NCBI RefSeq assembly: GCF_019448235.1
Contig: NZ_CP080409.1
Location: 2,604,001-2,668,000 of the forward strand
DNA: 64,000 bases
Source: Nocardioides panacisoli
Lineage (GTDB): Bacteria; Actinomycetota; Actinomycetes; Propionibacteriales; Nocardioidaceae
Reading direction: 5' to 3'
Shown here: piece after piece, positions 50,827-58,717 of the stretch
Layout of the letters: every line of letters begins with the position of its first letter
Position numbering within the stretch: position 1 is the stretch's first letter
Position numbers and translations under genes: made by a program
Notes under the pieces: model-generated
Databases searched by the model: none
What the model was told of the DNA's origin: nothing
The model's input: only the letters and a program-made list of their open reading frames with translations

Positions 50827-51306
50827 TCAGGCGAGGGCCTTCTCGATGTCCTTGCCCAGGTTCTCCGGCTTGGTCTGCGGGGCGAAGCGCTTGAGCACGG
50901 TGCCGTCGCGGCCGACGAGGAACTTGGTGAAGTTCCACTTGATCTTGCCGCCGAGCAGGCCCCGCTGCTCCTTGCGCAGCCAGTCGAAGACCGGGTGGGC
51001 GTCGTCGCCGTTGACGTCGACCTTGGCCATCATCGGGAAGGTCACGCCGTAGTTGCGCTCGCAGAAGGACGCGATCTCGTCCTCGCCGCCCGGCTCCTGG
51101 TTGGCGAACTGGTCGCACGGGAAGCCAACGACGACCAGGCCCTGGTCGGCGTACTTCTCGTGGAGGTCCTGCAGGCCGGCGTACTGCGGGGTGAAGCCGC
51201 ACTGCGAGGCGGTGTTGACGACCAGGACGACCTTGCCGTCGTACGCCGACAGGTCGACCTCCTGACCGTCGATCGAGGTGGCGTTGAAGTCGTGGAGCGT
51301 CGTCAT
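50827..51306 (-). CDS. Glutathione peroxidase family protein (thiol peroxidase)
   Basis: A 159-aa peroxidase of the GPx fold. The catalytic tetrad is complete: C36 in ASQCGFT, Q70 in NQEPG, W124 and N125 in KWNFTKFLV. C82 in SFCERNYG is placed where Cys-type GPx enzymes keep the resolving cysteine, so the physiological reductant is probably thioredoxin or mycoredoxin rather than glutathione, which actinobacteria lack (inference). Start ATG 51306. It is divergent from the SRPBCC gene across 26 nt, so both promoters overlap. Confidence 0.93.
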   Translation of the reverse strand: MTTLHDFNATSIDGQEVDLSAYDGKVVLVVNTASQCGFTPQYAGLQDLHEKYADQGLVVVGFPCDQFANQEPGGEDEIASFCERNYGVTFPMMAKVDVNGDDAHPVFDWLRKEQRGLLGGKIKWNFTKFLVGRDGTVLKRFAPQTKPENLGKDIEKALA

Positions 51307-51332
51307 GGCCCCAGTGTGACAGGCTCGGCCCC

Positions 51333-51815
51333 ATGCCCCGTGTGGTCGCAGAGGCGTGGGTGCCGGTCGCGCCGGAGGTGGCGTTCGCCGTCTCGCAGAC
51401 CACCGGCGAGGTGCGGCTGCGCTGGGATCCCTTCGTCCGCGCCCAGCACCTGGTCGACGCCGAGGTGCCGGCGAAGGGCGTCCGGACCGTCACCCGGGCC
51501 CGACTGGGGCCACGAATGGTCAGCCAGTACGCGTCGTACCGGCCGCCGACCTCGGTGGGGATGACGATGGTCGAGGGACCGTGGTTCTTCGACTCCTTCG
51601 GCGGCGGCTGGCGCTTCACGCCGGAGGACCGCGACGGCGTCGCCGGCACCCGCGCGGTGTGGAAGTACACCTACGCGATCCGTCCCGGGTGGCTGCGGCC
51701 GGTGGCCGAGCCGATCGGGCAGTGGCTGCTCGGTCGCGAGATCCGCACCCGCATCGCGGCGTGGGCCCGCGCGTGCGAGGACCCCGTCGTGCTGCGGGCC
51801 GCTACTGCTCGCTGA
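51333..51815 (+). CDS. SRPBCC (START-like/polyketide cyclase) family protein
   Basis: A 160-aa hydrophobic-ligand-binding fold: VVAEAWVPVAPEVAFAVSQ at the N-terminus, a central beta sheet (GMTMVEGPWFFDSFGGGWRF) and the C-terminal long helix LRPVAEPIGQWLLGREIRTRIAAWARACED. These proteins bind or chaperone lipids and aromatic compounds. A CAGGCT -10-like box ends 7 nt before the ATG, consistent with a leaderless transcript. Its 3' end overlaps the convergent nitroreductase gene by 14 nt. Confidence 0.82.
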   Translation: MPRVVAEAWVPVAPEVAFAVSQTTGEVRLRWDPFVRAQHLVDAEVPAKGVRTVTRARLGPRMVSQYASYRPPTSVGMTMVEGPWFFDSFGGGWRFTPEDRDGVAGTRAVWKYTYAIRPGWLRPVAEPIGQWLLGREIRTRIAAWARACEDPVVLRAATAR

Positions 51816-52416
51816 CGCCGTGCCAGGCCTCGCCCCAGGTGCGGCTGAAGGCGGTGTCGGCGAGCGGACGGCGCTTGCGCTCCTTCTCCTCCTTGCCGCG
51901 GATGCGCTCCGAGGCGTCCGCGACGTTGCCCCGGACGCCGACGGCGATGCCGCTGACCATCCGGAAGTGGTCGGGCAGGCCGAGCTCCTCGGCCACGGCC
52001 TCCCGGTCGAAGCCCATGAACTGGTGGGCGTGCAGGTCCATGGCCCGGGCCTGCAGCGTCAGGTGGGCGGCGGCCTGGCCGAGGTCGTAGCAGCCGTAGG
52101 TCTCATCGCCCCAGTCGTCGCGGCCGAAGGAGTCGATCTTGGCGCAGGTCAGGAAGACGACCGAGGCGTACGGCACCCAGGAGTTGCCCTCGGTCAGGTG
52201 CGGCACGAGCACCTTGTGGGTGGTGTCGCCGCGCTCGGCGACGAAGAACCGCCACGGCTGGGCGTTGCCGGCGCTGGGCGACCACTGGGCAGCGGTGAGC
52301 AGGGTGCGGATCTGGTCCGGCTCGAGCTGGTGGTCGCCGTCGTAGACGCTGGGGCTCCACCGCGAGCGCATGGGCTCGGCGAGGACCTCGGCTCCCGGCT
52401 GCGGTGCGTGTGCCAT
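51802..52416 (-). CDS. Nitroreductase family protein
   Basis: A 204-aa flavoprotein of the nitroreductase/FMN-dependent fold. The FMN phosphate-binding segment is RSRWSPSVYDGDHQL, followed by LLTAAQWSPSAGNAQPWRFFVAERG, the SxxNxQPW signature at about residues 48-56. GQAAAHLTLQARAMDLHAHQF and GVRGNVADASERIRGKEE complete the fold. It reduces nitro- or quinone-type compounds with NAD(P)H; the natural substrate is unknown. A CATACT -10 (52424-52429) ends 7 nt before the ATG at 52416, supporting this start. Confidence 0.9.
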   Translation of the reverse strand: MAHAPQPGAEVLAEPMRSRWSPSVYDGDHQLEPDQIRTLLTAAQWSPSAGNAQPWRFFVAERGDTTHKVLVPHLTEGNSWVPYASVVFLTCAKIDSFGRDDWGDETYGCYDLGQAAAHLTLQARAMDLHAHQFMGFDREAVAEELGLPDHFRMVSGIAVGVRGNVADASERIRGKEEKERKRRPLADTAFSRTWGEAWHGVSEQ

Positions 52417-52423
52417 GTCGTCC

Positions 52424-52429
52424 AGTATG
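52424..52429 (-). promoter_or_regulatory. -10 box CATACT, leaderless promoter of the nitroreductase gene
   Basis: CATACT on the minus strand, 7 nt before the ATG at 52416. Confidence 0.5.
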
Positions 52430-52468
52430 GGCACACCGGCCCCAGCGGCCCCTCGGCCGGGGGCCCGC

Positions 52469-53668
52469 TCACTCGAGGCGGTCCAGGACGTGCTCGGCGA
52501 TCGCGAGGCTGGAGGTGGCCGCCGGCGAGGGCGCGTTGCGGACGCAGGTGACGGCGTCCTCGGTGGTGATGCGGAAGTCGTCGACCAGCGAGCCGTCGCG
52601 GTCCACCGCCTGGGCGCGTACGCCGGCACGGTCGCGGGCGACGTCGGCCGGCCCGATGTCGGGCACGTAGCGCTGCGCCGCGGCCAGGTAGGCACGCGTC
52701 GAGAGTGATCCGCGCACCTCGGTGACGCCGGTGCGCCAGTGCTGCCGCGCCATGCGCCAGAAGCCCGGCGAGGTGGCGAGGTCGGCGAGGTCGCGGGGGC
52801 TGACGTCGCGACGCCGGTAGCCCTCGCGCCGGGTCGCCAGCACGGCGTTGGGCCCGACCTCCAGGCCGCCGTCGACGCGGCGGGTGAAGTGGACCCCGAG
52901 GAAGGGATAGCGAGGGTCGGGCACCGGGTAGACGAGTCCCCGCACCAGGTCCTGCTTGGCCGCGGCGACGGTGAGGTACTCGCCGCGGAACGGCACGATC
53001 CGCGGTCCCGCGACCTCGGGCTGCGCCAGCCCCGCGACGCGGTCGGCATGCAGGCCGGCGCACACCACGAGCCGGTCGACCCGGTCGATGCCGCCGGTGT
53101 GGGAGACCTCCAGGCGCCCGGCGCGGCGTACGCCGCTCACCTCGGCGCCCAGTCGCACGGTGCCGCCGGCGGCCTCGATCTCGCGGGCGAGACTGCGGGC
53201 GATCGCCGGGAAGTCGGTGATGGCGGTGCGCGGGGAGTGCAACGCGGCCAGGCCGCGGGTGTGGGGCTCGAGCTCGGCGATGGCGTCGCCGTCGATGCGG
53301 GCGAGGTCGGGGACCCCGTTGGCACGGGCGCGCTCCTCGAGTGCGTCGAACCGGTCCAGCTCGTCGCGGTCGATGGCCACGACGAGCTTGCCGCACTCCT
53401 CGTAGGGCAGGTCGTGCTCGGCGCAGTAGTCGCGCAGCAGGAGCCGGCCGCGGGTGCACAGCGCGGCCTTGAGGCTGCCCGGCGGGTAGTAGATGCCGGC
53501 GTGGACGACGCCGGAGTTGTGGCCGGTCTGGTGCTGCGCGAGGGCGTGCTCCTTCTCCAGCACCACCACGCGGGTGCCGGGGCGGCGACGGCAGAACTCG
53601 CGGCCGATCGCGAGCCCGAGGATGCCGCCGCCGACGATGCCGACGGTCTGCTCGCTCACGCGGACCAT
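52469..53668 (-). CDS. lhgO: L-2-hydroxyglutarate oxidase
   Basis: A 399-aa FAD-dependent oxidase of the DAO family. The FAD loop is VGIVGGGILGLAIGREF (about 8-24), followed by LEKEHALAQHQTGHNSGVVHAGIYYPPGSLKAALC, the LhgO signature with His/Arg near the flavin. VSHTGGIDRVDRLVVCAGLHADRV and the C-terminal CVRNAPSPAATSSLAIAEHVLDRL bind FAD. It oxidises L-2-hydroxyglutarate to 2-oxoglutarate, as damage repair or in lysine/glutarate catabolism, passing electrons to quinone or oxygen. No csiD or glutarate genes are nearby, so metabolite repair is more likely. Start ATG 53668; GTG 53659 is possible. Confidence 0.9.
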   Translation of the reverse strand: MVRVSEQTVGIVGGGILGLAIGREFCRRRPGTRVVVLEKEHALAQHQTGHNSGVVHAGIYYPPGSLKAALCTRGRLLLRDYCAEHDLPYEECGKLVVAIDRDELDRFDALEERARANGVPDLARIDGDAIAELEPHTRGLAALHSPRTAITDFPAIARSLAREIEAAGGTVRLGAEVSGVRRAGRLEVSHTGGIDRVDRLVVCAGLHADRVAGLAQPEVAGPRIVPFRGEYLTVAAAKQDLVRGLVYPVPDPRYPFLGVHFTRRVDGGLEVGPNAVLATRREGYRRRDVSPRDLADLATSPGFWRMARQHWRTGVTEVRGSLSTRAYLAAAQRYVPDIGPADVARDRAGVRAQAVDRDGSLVDDFRITTEDAVTCVRNAPSPAATSSLAIAEHVLDRLE

Positions 53669-53693
53669 GCTCGCAGGCGGGCGCGGGGCGTCA

Positions 53694-54158
53694 TCAGTGG
53701 CGTGAGCGCGCCTCGGGGCCGTGGACGGTGACGCCGCCGGGGTCGTCGAGGTTCCAGGTCAGTTCGAAGGTCCGCCGGTAGCCGGTGTGCTGGATCCGCC
53801 AGCCCTCGGCGGTGCGGACGTAGCGGTCGGTGTAGATCGCCCCGCCCTCGAGGGCGTAGCGGAACGCGTCGACGATCACCTTGTCGTGGAGGTACCACGT
53901 GGCGCTCGCGCGGTCCGGGTCGCTCGCGTCGAGGTCGATCTCGGGGTGGTGGGCGTGGTGCATGGTCAGCACGCCCTCGCTCAGGTTGTCCCGCATGTAG
54001 CCGACCAGCGCCTCGCGGTCACCGAAGGCCAGGCCGTTGTAGTCGGCGGTCGCGTTCGGAACGAAGCACGCGGCGAACTCGTCCCACGCCTTGGTGTCCA
54101 GCGTGCGCAGGTAGCGGTACTTGAGTCGCTCGAGCGCTGCGATGTCGTCGGTCGCCAT
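53694..54158 (-). CDS. SnoaL/NTF2-like family protein
   Basis: A 154-aa cone-shaped NTF2-fold protein. Typical features are DDIAALERLKYRYLRTLDTKAWDEFAACF near the N-terminus, MHHAHHPEIDLD in the middle and ALEGGAIYTDRYVRTAEGWRIQHTGYRRTFE at the end. The His cluster 70-74 faces the usual pocket. The family includes ketosteroid-isomerase-like and ring-hydroxylating subunit-like proteins; the reaction is undefined. A TACGGT -10 box (54166-54171) ends 7 nt before the ATG at 54158, so this start is preferred over the GTG at 54167. Confidence 0.82.
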   Translation of the reverse strand: MATDDIAALERLKYRYLRTLDTKAWDEFAACFVPNATADYNGLAFGDREALVGYMRDNLSEGVLTMHHAHHPEIDLDASDPDRASATWYLHDKVIVDAFRYALEGGAIYTDRYVRTAEGWRIQHTGYRRTFELTWNLDDPGGVTVHGPEARSRH

Positions 54159-54165
54159 GGCGGTC

Positions 54166-54171
54166 ACCGTA
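54166..54171 (-). promoter_or_regulatory. -10 box TACGGT, leaderless promoter of the NTF2-like gene
   Basis: TACGGT on the minus strand, 7 nt before the ATG at 54158. Confidence 0.5.
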
Positions 54172-54251
54172 GGCCGAACGGGCGACGCTGGCGCGCCACC
54201 GCCGCGCGACGCCCCGTCGTGTCGGACCTTCCCACGCGTGTCGGCGCGCCC

Positions 54252-54257
54252 TAGGTT
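54252..54257 (+). promoter_or_regulatory. -10 box TAGGTT of the secreted protease gene
   Basis: TAGGTT at 54252-54257 predicts a start near 54264 and a 40-nt leader containing GGAGG before the ATG at 54306. Confidence 0.45.
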
Positions 54258-54305
54258 GGGACGCCCGACCGAGATCCGGCCGGGGTTCTCGCGGAGGTAC
54301 TCGCC

Positions 54306-55100
54306 ATGAAGCGGTTGCTCACCCTGTTCGCAGCCTTGATGTCACTCGCCCTCGCCGCACCCGCCCACGCCGTCACCGACGGCGAGCCGGACGGGGACGA
54401 CCACCCCTACGTCGGGCTGATGGTCGCCCAGGACGCCGACGGCAACCCGCTGTCGCGCTGCAGCGGCACGCTGATCTCGCCCACCATCTACCTCACCGCC
54501 GGCCACTGCACCGAGGCACCGGCGGCGCACGTGGAGATCTGGTTCGACGCCGACGTCGAGAGCGGCATCCCGGACAACGGCTACCCCTTCACCGGTGACG
54601 TCGGCGGTACGCCGTACACCCACCCCGACTACGACACGGACGCCTTCTTCGTCCGCGACGTGGGCGTGGTCGTGCTCGACGAGCCGGTCGCGATGGACAC
54701 CTACGGCGCGCTGCCCGAGCTGGACCAGCTCGACGCGCTGAAGCCGCGTCGGCACACCACCTTCACCTCGGTGGGCTACGGACTGCAGAAGGCGTTCCCG
54801 TCGGCGGCGGCGTGGAAGGAGCAGGCCGACCGGGTCCGGATGCAGGCCGAGCCGCACCTGCTGCAGATCAACACCGGCTTCACCAAGGACTACTCGATGC
54901 TGCTGTCCAACAACGCCCGGACCGGCGGCACCTGCTTCGGTGACTCCGGCGGGCCGAACTTCCTCGGTGACTCCAACGTGGTGGCCGGCGTGACGTCGTT
55001 CGGCCTCAACAGCACCTGTGGTGGCACCGGCGGCGTCTTCCGGATGGACCGCGAGTGGAGCCTGGGCTGGGTGACCGAGACCTTCGGCGACCAACTCTGA
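54306..55100 (+). CDS. Secreted trypsin-like serine protease (S1 family)
   Basis: A 264-aa secreted protease. The Sec signal peptide MKRLLTLFAALMSLALAAPAHA is followed directly by the mature enzyme with no long propeptide. The catalytic triad is H67 (TAGHC), D118 (FVRDVGVVVL) and S214 (CFGDSGGP). Disulfide candidates are C52-C68 and C210 with the cysteine of NSTCGGTGG. The residues before the active serine (TGGTC) do not show the trypsin-type Asp, so specificity is open. The leader carries GGAGG. The convergent fatty-acid hydroxylase gene follows after a 48-nt gap whose GGCCCGGCCG/CGGCCGGGCC stem (about 55110-55133) may terminate both. Confidence 0.92.
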   Translation: MKRLLTLFAALMSLALAAPAHAVTDGEPDGDDHPYVGLMVAQDADGNPLSRCSGTLISPTIYLTAGHCTEAPAAHVEIWFDADVESGIPDNGYPFTGDVGGTPYTHPDYDTDAFFVRDVGVVVLDEPVAMDTYGALPELDQLDALKPRRHTTFTSVGYGLQKAFPSAAAWKEQADRVRMQAEPHLLQINTGFTKDYSMLLSNNARTGGTCFGDSGGPNFLGDSNVVAGVTSFGLNSTCGGTGGVFRMDREWSLGWVTETFGDQL

Positions 55101-55148
55101 GCCGGACGTGGCCCGGCCGAAGACCGGCCGGGCCACCCCGCAGTTGCG

Positions 55149-55877
55149 CTAGCCGCGCGCCTCTGCGGCGTGCAGGTCCTTGACCGTCGGCGAGGTCGGT
55201 ACGTCGGCCGGGTCGGGGTAGGTGCCCAGGACGCGGTCCGACGTACCGCTGGTGGTCACCGAGAACCAGTAGTGCTCGTTCTTGTAGTGGTGCAGCCGGT
55301 GGTTGCGCCACACGGCGCGGTACCACCGCGACCGCGGCCGGTAGTCGCTGTGGATCAGGTAGTGGGTCCACTCGTAGCCGAACCCGATGGCGGCGATCGA
55401 GACCAGGGTGGTCAGCATGCTGGCCGTGGTCGGCAGGGCCAGCCAGGTCACGAGCACCAGGCCGGGCAGCAGCCAGCACAGCACCTGCCAGGGGATGAAG
55501 ACCAGGGGCAGGTCCCGCGGGTCGGCGTGGTGCTCGCGGTGCTTGCGCGCGACGAGGGGGTCCAGCCGCATCGGACCGACCTGGCGGGGCCTCCAGTGCA
55601 GGATCGCGACGTGGATCAGCCACTCGGTGAAGGGGAAGGTCGCGACCAGGGCGACCGGCACGAGGGCCTCCCACCAGTCGCGGCCGCCCACGACGAGGCG
55701 CAGGGTGCCGGCGACGACGAGGGTGCCGGTGATGAGGAACGGGCTGGGGTGGCTCCAGAACTGCCGCCACGCTCCGCCGAGCGAGAGGCTGCGGCGCCGG
55801 TTGCCGGTCATCCGGGCCTCGTCGCGGGCGAGGCGCTCGGCGGCGAGGGCCTCGACCTCGGGGGTGGGCTTGGTCAT
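55149..55877 (-). CDS. Fatty acid hydroxylase / sterol desaturase superfamily protein
   Basis: A 242-aa membrane di-iron protein with about four helices. Histidine motifs: EWLIH, HREHHAD, EWTHYLIHS, NHRLHHYKNEHYWF; these eight or more histidines chelate the iron pair. Superfamily members hydroxylate or desaturate fatty acyl chains, sterols or carotenoids in the membrane. The ATG at 55877 overlaps the GntR stop by 4 nt, so the gene is expressed with and presumably controlled by that FadR-type regulator, which suggests a lipid-related function induced or repressed by an organic acid. Confidence 0.86.
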   Translation of the reverse strand: MTKPTPEVEALAAERLARDEARMTGNRRRSLSLGGAWRQFWSHPSPFLITGTLVVAGTLRLVVGGRDWWEALVPVALVATFPFTEWLIHVAILHWRPRQVGPMRLDPLVARKHREHHADPRDLPLVFIPWQVLCWLLPGLVLVTWLALPTTASMLTTLVSIAAIGFGYEWTHYLIHSDYRPRSRWYRAVWRNHRLHHYKNEHYWFSVTTSGTSDRVLGTYPDPADVPTSPTVKDLHAAEARG

Positions 55878-56608
55878 CGCGACTCCTCCGGGGTCTCGTC
55901 CAACGCGGTGAGGACGGCGGTCAGGTTCTCGGTGGCGGGTCGCAGCAGCCGGTCGGCCGCGGCCTTGGCGGTGTCGGGGTCGCCGGCAGCGATGGCGGCG
56001 GTGAGCACGCGGTAGGCCCGCACCTGGCTGACCTCGCCGGCCATCGCGGGCGCCAGCACCTCCAGTGCCGGCTCGTACGCCGCGCGCAGGTTGTTGAACA
56101 TCAGCCGGAAGACCATCGAGTCGGCGGCGTCGACCACGACGTCCCAGAAGGCGAGGGCGTGCACCTGGCGCGCGACGTCGTCCTCGCTGGCCTCGAGCTC
56201 GTCGACCAGTCCGGACAGCCGGTCCTCGATCTGCTCCCCGCCGCGTTCGGCCGCGAGCGCTGCGACGCCGGGGCCGACGGCGAGCCGGGCCTCGAGGACG
56301 CTGCGGACCACCGCGGCGTTGAGCTGTCCGCCGCGGAAGAGCAGTCGTGGCAGCAGGTCGAGGCCGGCGTGGCGCTGGAAGTCGCGCACCGTGGTCGCGC
56401 CACCCTGGCGCACCTCGACCAGGCGGCTCTGCGCCAGGCGCTGCAGCGCCTCACGCACGGCCGGCCGGGAGACGCCGAGCGCCTCGGCGAGCTTGCGCTC
56501 GCTGGGCAGCGACTCCCCCGCTCCGAAGCCGCCGTCGAGCATCTCGCCGACCATCTGGTCGAAGACCTCGTCGGGCACCGAACGTCGTTCCACGGGCTGC
56601 AGCGGCAT
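55874..56608 (-). CDS. GntR family regulator, FadR subfamily (FCD domain)
   Basis: A 244-aa regulator. The winged helix-turn-helix reads LPSERKLAEALGVSRPAVREALQRLAQSRLVEVRQGGATTV (about 35-75). The C-terminal FCD domain has HALAFWDVVVDAADSMVFRLMFNNL and AYRVLTAAIAAGDPDTAKAAADRLL, which normally bind a carboxylate through a metal. A promoter with -10 TAGCAT lies 7 nt before the ATG. A perfect TGGTCAGACCA operator sits just upstream of the -35, matching the FadR-family consensus TGGTC-N-GACCA; autoregulation together with the hydroxylase is likely. Confidence 0.9.
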   Translation of the reverse strand: MPLQPVERRSVPDEVFDQMVGEMLDGGFGAGESLPSERKLAEALGVSRPAVREALQRLAQSRLVEVRQGGATTVRDFQRHAGLDLLPRLLFRGGQLNAAVVRSVLEARLAVGPGVAALAAERGGEQIEDRLSGLVDELEASEDDVARQVHALAFWDVVVDAADSMVFRLMFNNLRAAYEPALEVLAPAMAGEVSQVRAYRVLTAAIAAGDPDTAKAAADRLLRPATENLTAVLTALDETPEESR

Positions 56609-56615
56609 GGCCGCG

Positions 56616-56657
56616 ATGCTAGGTCTCGCATCGGCCAGTGGTCAAGTGGTCAGACCA
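56616..56657 (-). promoter_or_regulatory. GntR/hydroxylase promoter and FadR-type operator TGGTCAGACCA
   Basis: Minus strand: operator TGGTCTGACCA at 56657-56647, -35 TTGACC (56645-56640), 18-nt spacer, -10 TAGCAT (56621-56616), then 7 nt to the ATG at 56608. The perfect TGGTC-N-GACCA palindrome is the known binding site type of FCD-domain GntR proteins. Confidence 0.75.
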
Positions 56658-56672
56658 GTTTGTTGGAGGGGA

Positions 56673-57656
56673 TCAGAGCAGCACGGCGACCAGCCCGTAC
56701 GACGTTCCCGCCGCCACCGCGGTCGAGGCGACCGCCAGCAGCAACGCGTTGCGCGGCACCGGCCAGAGCTCGGCCGCTCGGATCCCCAGGCCCAGCCCGA
56801 ACATCGCGGCCGCGAGCAGCAGCGTGGTGGCCGACGCTGCCGTGTCCAGCAGCAGCGTCGGCAGCGGGAGGACCGAGCGGAGCGCGACGCCGACCGCGAA
56901 GCCGACGACGAACCACGGCAGCGTCGGCACGGACGTGCCCGACCCGGCACTGCGGCGGGCGGCGACGGCGTACATCGGCGCGAGCAGGGCGACCCGGCCG
57001 AGCTTCACCGTGGTGGCGACGGCCAGCGCGGCAGGTCCCACGAGCGAGGCGGCCGCGACCACCTGGGCGACCTCGTGGATGCTGGCGCCCGCCCAGACGG
57101 CGGCCTGCTGGTCGGTGAGTCCGGTGAGGTCGGCGACCCACGGGACCAGCAGGATCATCGCGCTGCCGAAGATGGTCACCAGGGCGACGGCGAGCGCGAC
57201 GTGGCGCTGCTTGGCACGCACCGCGTCGTCGACCGCGGCGATCGCGGCGGCGCCGCAGATGGAGAAGCCGGCCGCCAGCAGCGTGACGAAGTCCCGCTCC
57301 AGGCCGAGCCGGTCGCCGATCACCACCGTGGCGGCGTACGTCGTCACGACGGTGGCGAGAACGACGACCAGTCCGGCGCCGCCGATGCCGAGCACCTGCT
57401 GGACGGGCAACTGGAGGCCCAGCAGCACCACCCCGAGGCGCAACAGCAGCTTCGTGGCGTCCTCGTGGCCCCGCAGCGCGGGCAGCCGCACCAGCCGGGT
57501 GTTGGCGACCACCGCGCCGAGCGCCACCGCGACCAGCAGTGGACCGACCAGTGGGAGCACGGCACTGACCGCGACCGCGGCCACCGCCGCGAGCCCGGCC
57601 GGCGCGAGGGGCGCCAGGCGGCCGGGGGCGTCGGTGGGGGCGCGGAGATCGGTCAT
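56673..57656 (-). CDS. YeiH family (UPF0324) putative sulfate exporter / membrane protein
   Basis: A 327-aa polytopic membrane protein with about ten helices. Family hallmarks: LLLRLGVVLLGLQLPVQQVL, AAGFSICGAAAIAAVDDAVRAK, VWAGASIHEVAQVVAAA and LGRVALLAPMYAVAARR. YeiH proteins are called putative sulfate exporters, but direct evidence is thin. The family is usually governed by a divergent LysR protein, exactly as here. The ATG at 57656 is 55 nt from the CCATAACC/GGTTATGG palindrome. Confidence 0.86.
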   Translation of the reverse strand: MTDLRAPTDAPGRLAPLAPAGLAAVAAVAVSAVLPLVGPLLVAVALGAVVANTRLVRLPALRGHEDATKLLLRLGVVLLGLQLPVQQVLGIGGAGLVVVLATVVTTYAATVVIGDRLGLERDFVTLLAAGFSICGAAAIAAVDDAVRAKQRHVALAVALVTIFGSAMILLVPWVADLTGLTDQQAAVWAGASIHEVAQVVAAASLVGPAALAVATTVKLGRVALLAPMYAVAARRSAGSGTSVPTLPWFVVGFAVGVALRSVLPLPTLLLDTAASATTLLLAAAMFGLGLGIRAAELWPVPRNALLLAVASTAVAAGTSYGLVAVLL

Positions 57657-57711
57657 GTCCCCGAGCCTCCGTCCTCGCGGCCGGACGCAGAAGACCCGTT
57701 CCGCTGGCGAT

Positions 57712-57730
57712 CCATAACCTGTGGTTATGG
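57712..57730. promoter_or_regulatory. LysR-type operator CCATAACC-N3-GGTTATGG
   Basis: Perfect 8-bp arms around TGT; contains an ATAAC-N5-GTTAT core that fits the LysR T-N11-A rule. It lies in the yeiH-lysR divergent intergenic region, 55 nt from yeiH and 59 nt from lysR. Confidence 0.75.
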
Positions 57731-57789
57731 CTGGCCCGGTACCTGTGGGACGATGCCCCCGGCCGGTCGGCGACGTCGAAGGAGGGTCC

Positions 57790-58686
57790 GTGCCTGCGCG
57801 CAGCGACCTCGACCTGGAGTCCCTCCGGCTGCTGCTCGCCGTCGTGGAGACCGGCAGCCTCAGCGGCGCCGCGGCCCGGGTGGGCATCAGCCAGCCGGCG
57901 GCGAGCGCACGGATCCGCGAGTTCGAGGCCCGGTGGCGGCTGCCGGTGCTGCGGCGGACCTCCCGCGGCTCGCGACTGACCACCGACGGCGAGGCCGTCG
58001 CCGCCTGGGCGCAGGAGGTCGTGCACGCCGCCGACACGATGCAGGCCAGCCTCGAGGCGCTCAGCAACCGCCGCAAGGCAGGCGTCGTGGTGGCAGCGAG
58101 CCTGACCGTCGCCGAACACCTGGTCCCGCGCTGGCTCGGCGAGCTGCACGCCCGCCACCCCGACGTACGCCCCGTGCTGCAGGTGATCAACTCCGAGGCC
58201 GTCGCCGACGCCGTGCGCGACCGCACCGCCGACGTCGGCTTCATCGAGTCCGCGCGCCTGCCCGCCGGCCTGACCCACCGCACGGTCGGGCACGACCGGC
58301 TGGTCGTCGTGGTCGCGCCCGGGCACCCGTGGGCGCGACGGCGTACGCCGCTCACGACGGCGGAGCTGGTGGCGGCCGACTGGGTGCTGCGCGAGGAGGG
58401 CAGCGGCACCCGGACCACCTTCGAGGCCGCACTGGGCGGGGAGCCGCGCATCGCGCTGGAGGCGGCGTCGACCACCGCACTGGTCGGGTCGGCGGTCGCG
58501 GGCATGGGACCGGCGGTGGTCTCGGCGATGTCGGTGCGCAACGACCTGGAGCGGGGCCGGCTGGCCGCGGTGCCGACCGAACTGGACCTGCGGCGCCCGT
58601 TGACGGCAGTGTGGCGCTCCGGCGAGCGGCTGGTGGACGCGGCGGACACCCTGGTGGTGATCGCGGCCGCGTCGGTGCCGGACTGA
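57790..58686 (+). CDS. LysR family transcriptional regulator of yeiH
   Basis: A 298-aa LysR protein. The helix-turn-helix is LLAVVETGSLSGAAARVGISQPAASARIREFE (about 14-45), then the substrate-binding domain with VVAASLTVAEHLVPRWLGELHARHPDV, HDRLVVVVAPGHPWARR and EEGSGTRTTFEAAL. The last segment resembles CysB/CbbR-type EGSGTR loops that bind small anions or sulfur and carbon metabolites. Start GTG 57790 with GGAGGG 5 nt upstream. A perfect inverted repeat (57712-57730) lies between this gene and yeiH, so autoregulation and control of yeiH are likely. Confidence 0.9.
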   Translation: MPARSDLDLESLRLLLAVVETGSLSGAAARVGISQPAASARIREFEARWRLPVLRRTSRGSRLTTDGEAVAAWAQEVVHAADTMQASLEALSNRRKAGVVVAASLTVAEHLVPRWLGELHARHPDVRPVLQVINSEAVADAVRDRTADVGFIESARLPAGLTHRTVGHDRLVVVVAPGHPWARRRTPLTTAELVAADWVLREEGSGTRTTFEAALGGEPRIALEAASTTALVGSAVAGMGPAVVSAMSVRNDLERGRLAAVPTELDLRRPLTAVWRSGERLVDAADTLVVIAAASVPD

Positions 58687-58717
58687 GCACGCCGCCGAGC
58701 GAGGAGAGGAGGCCGCG

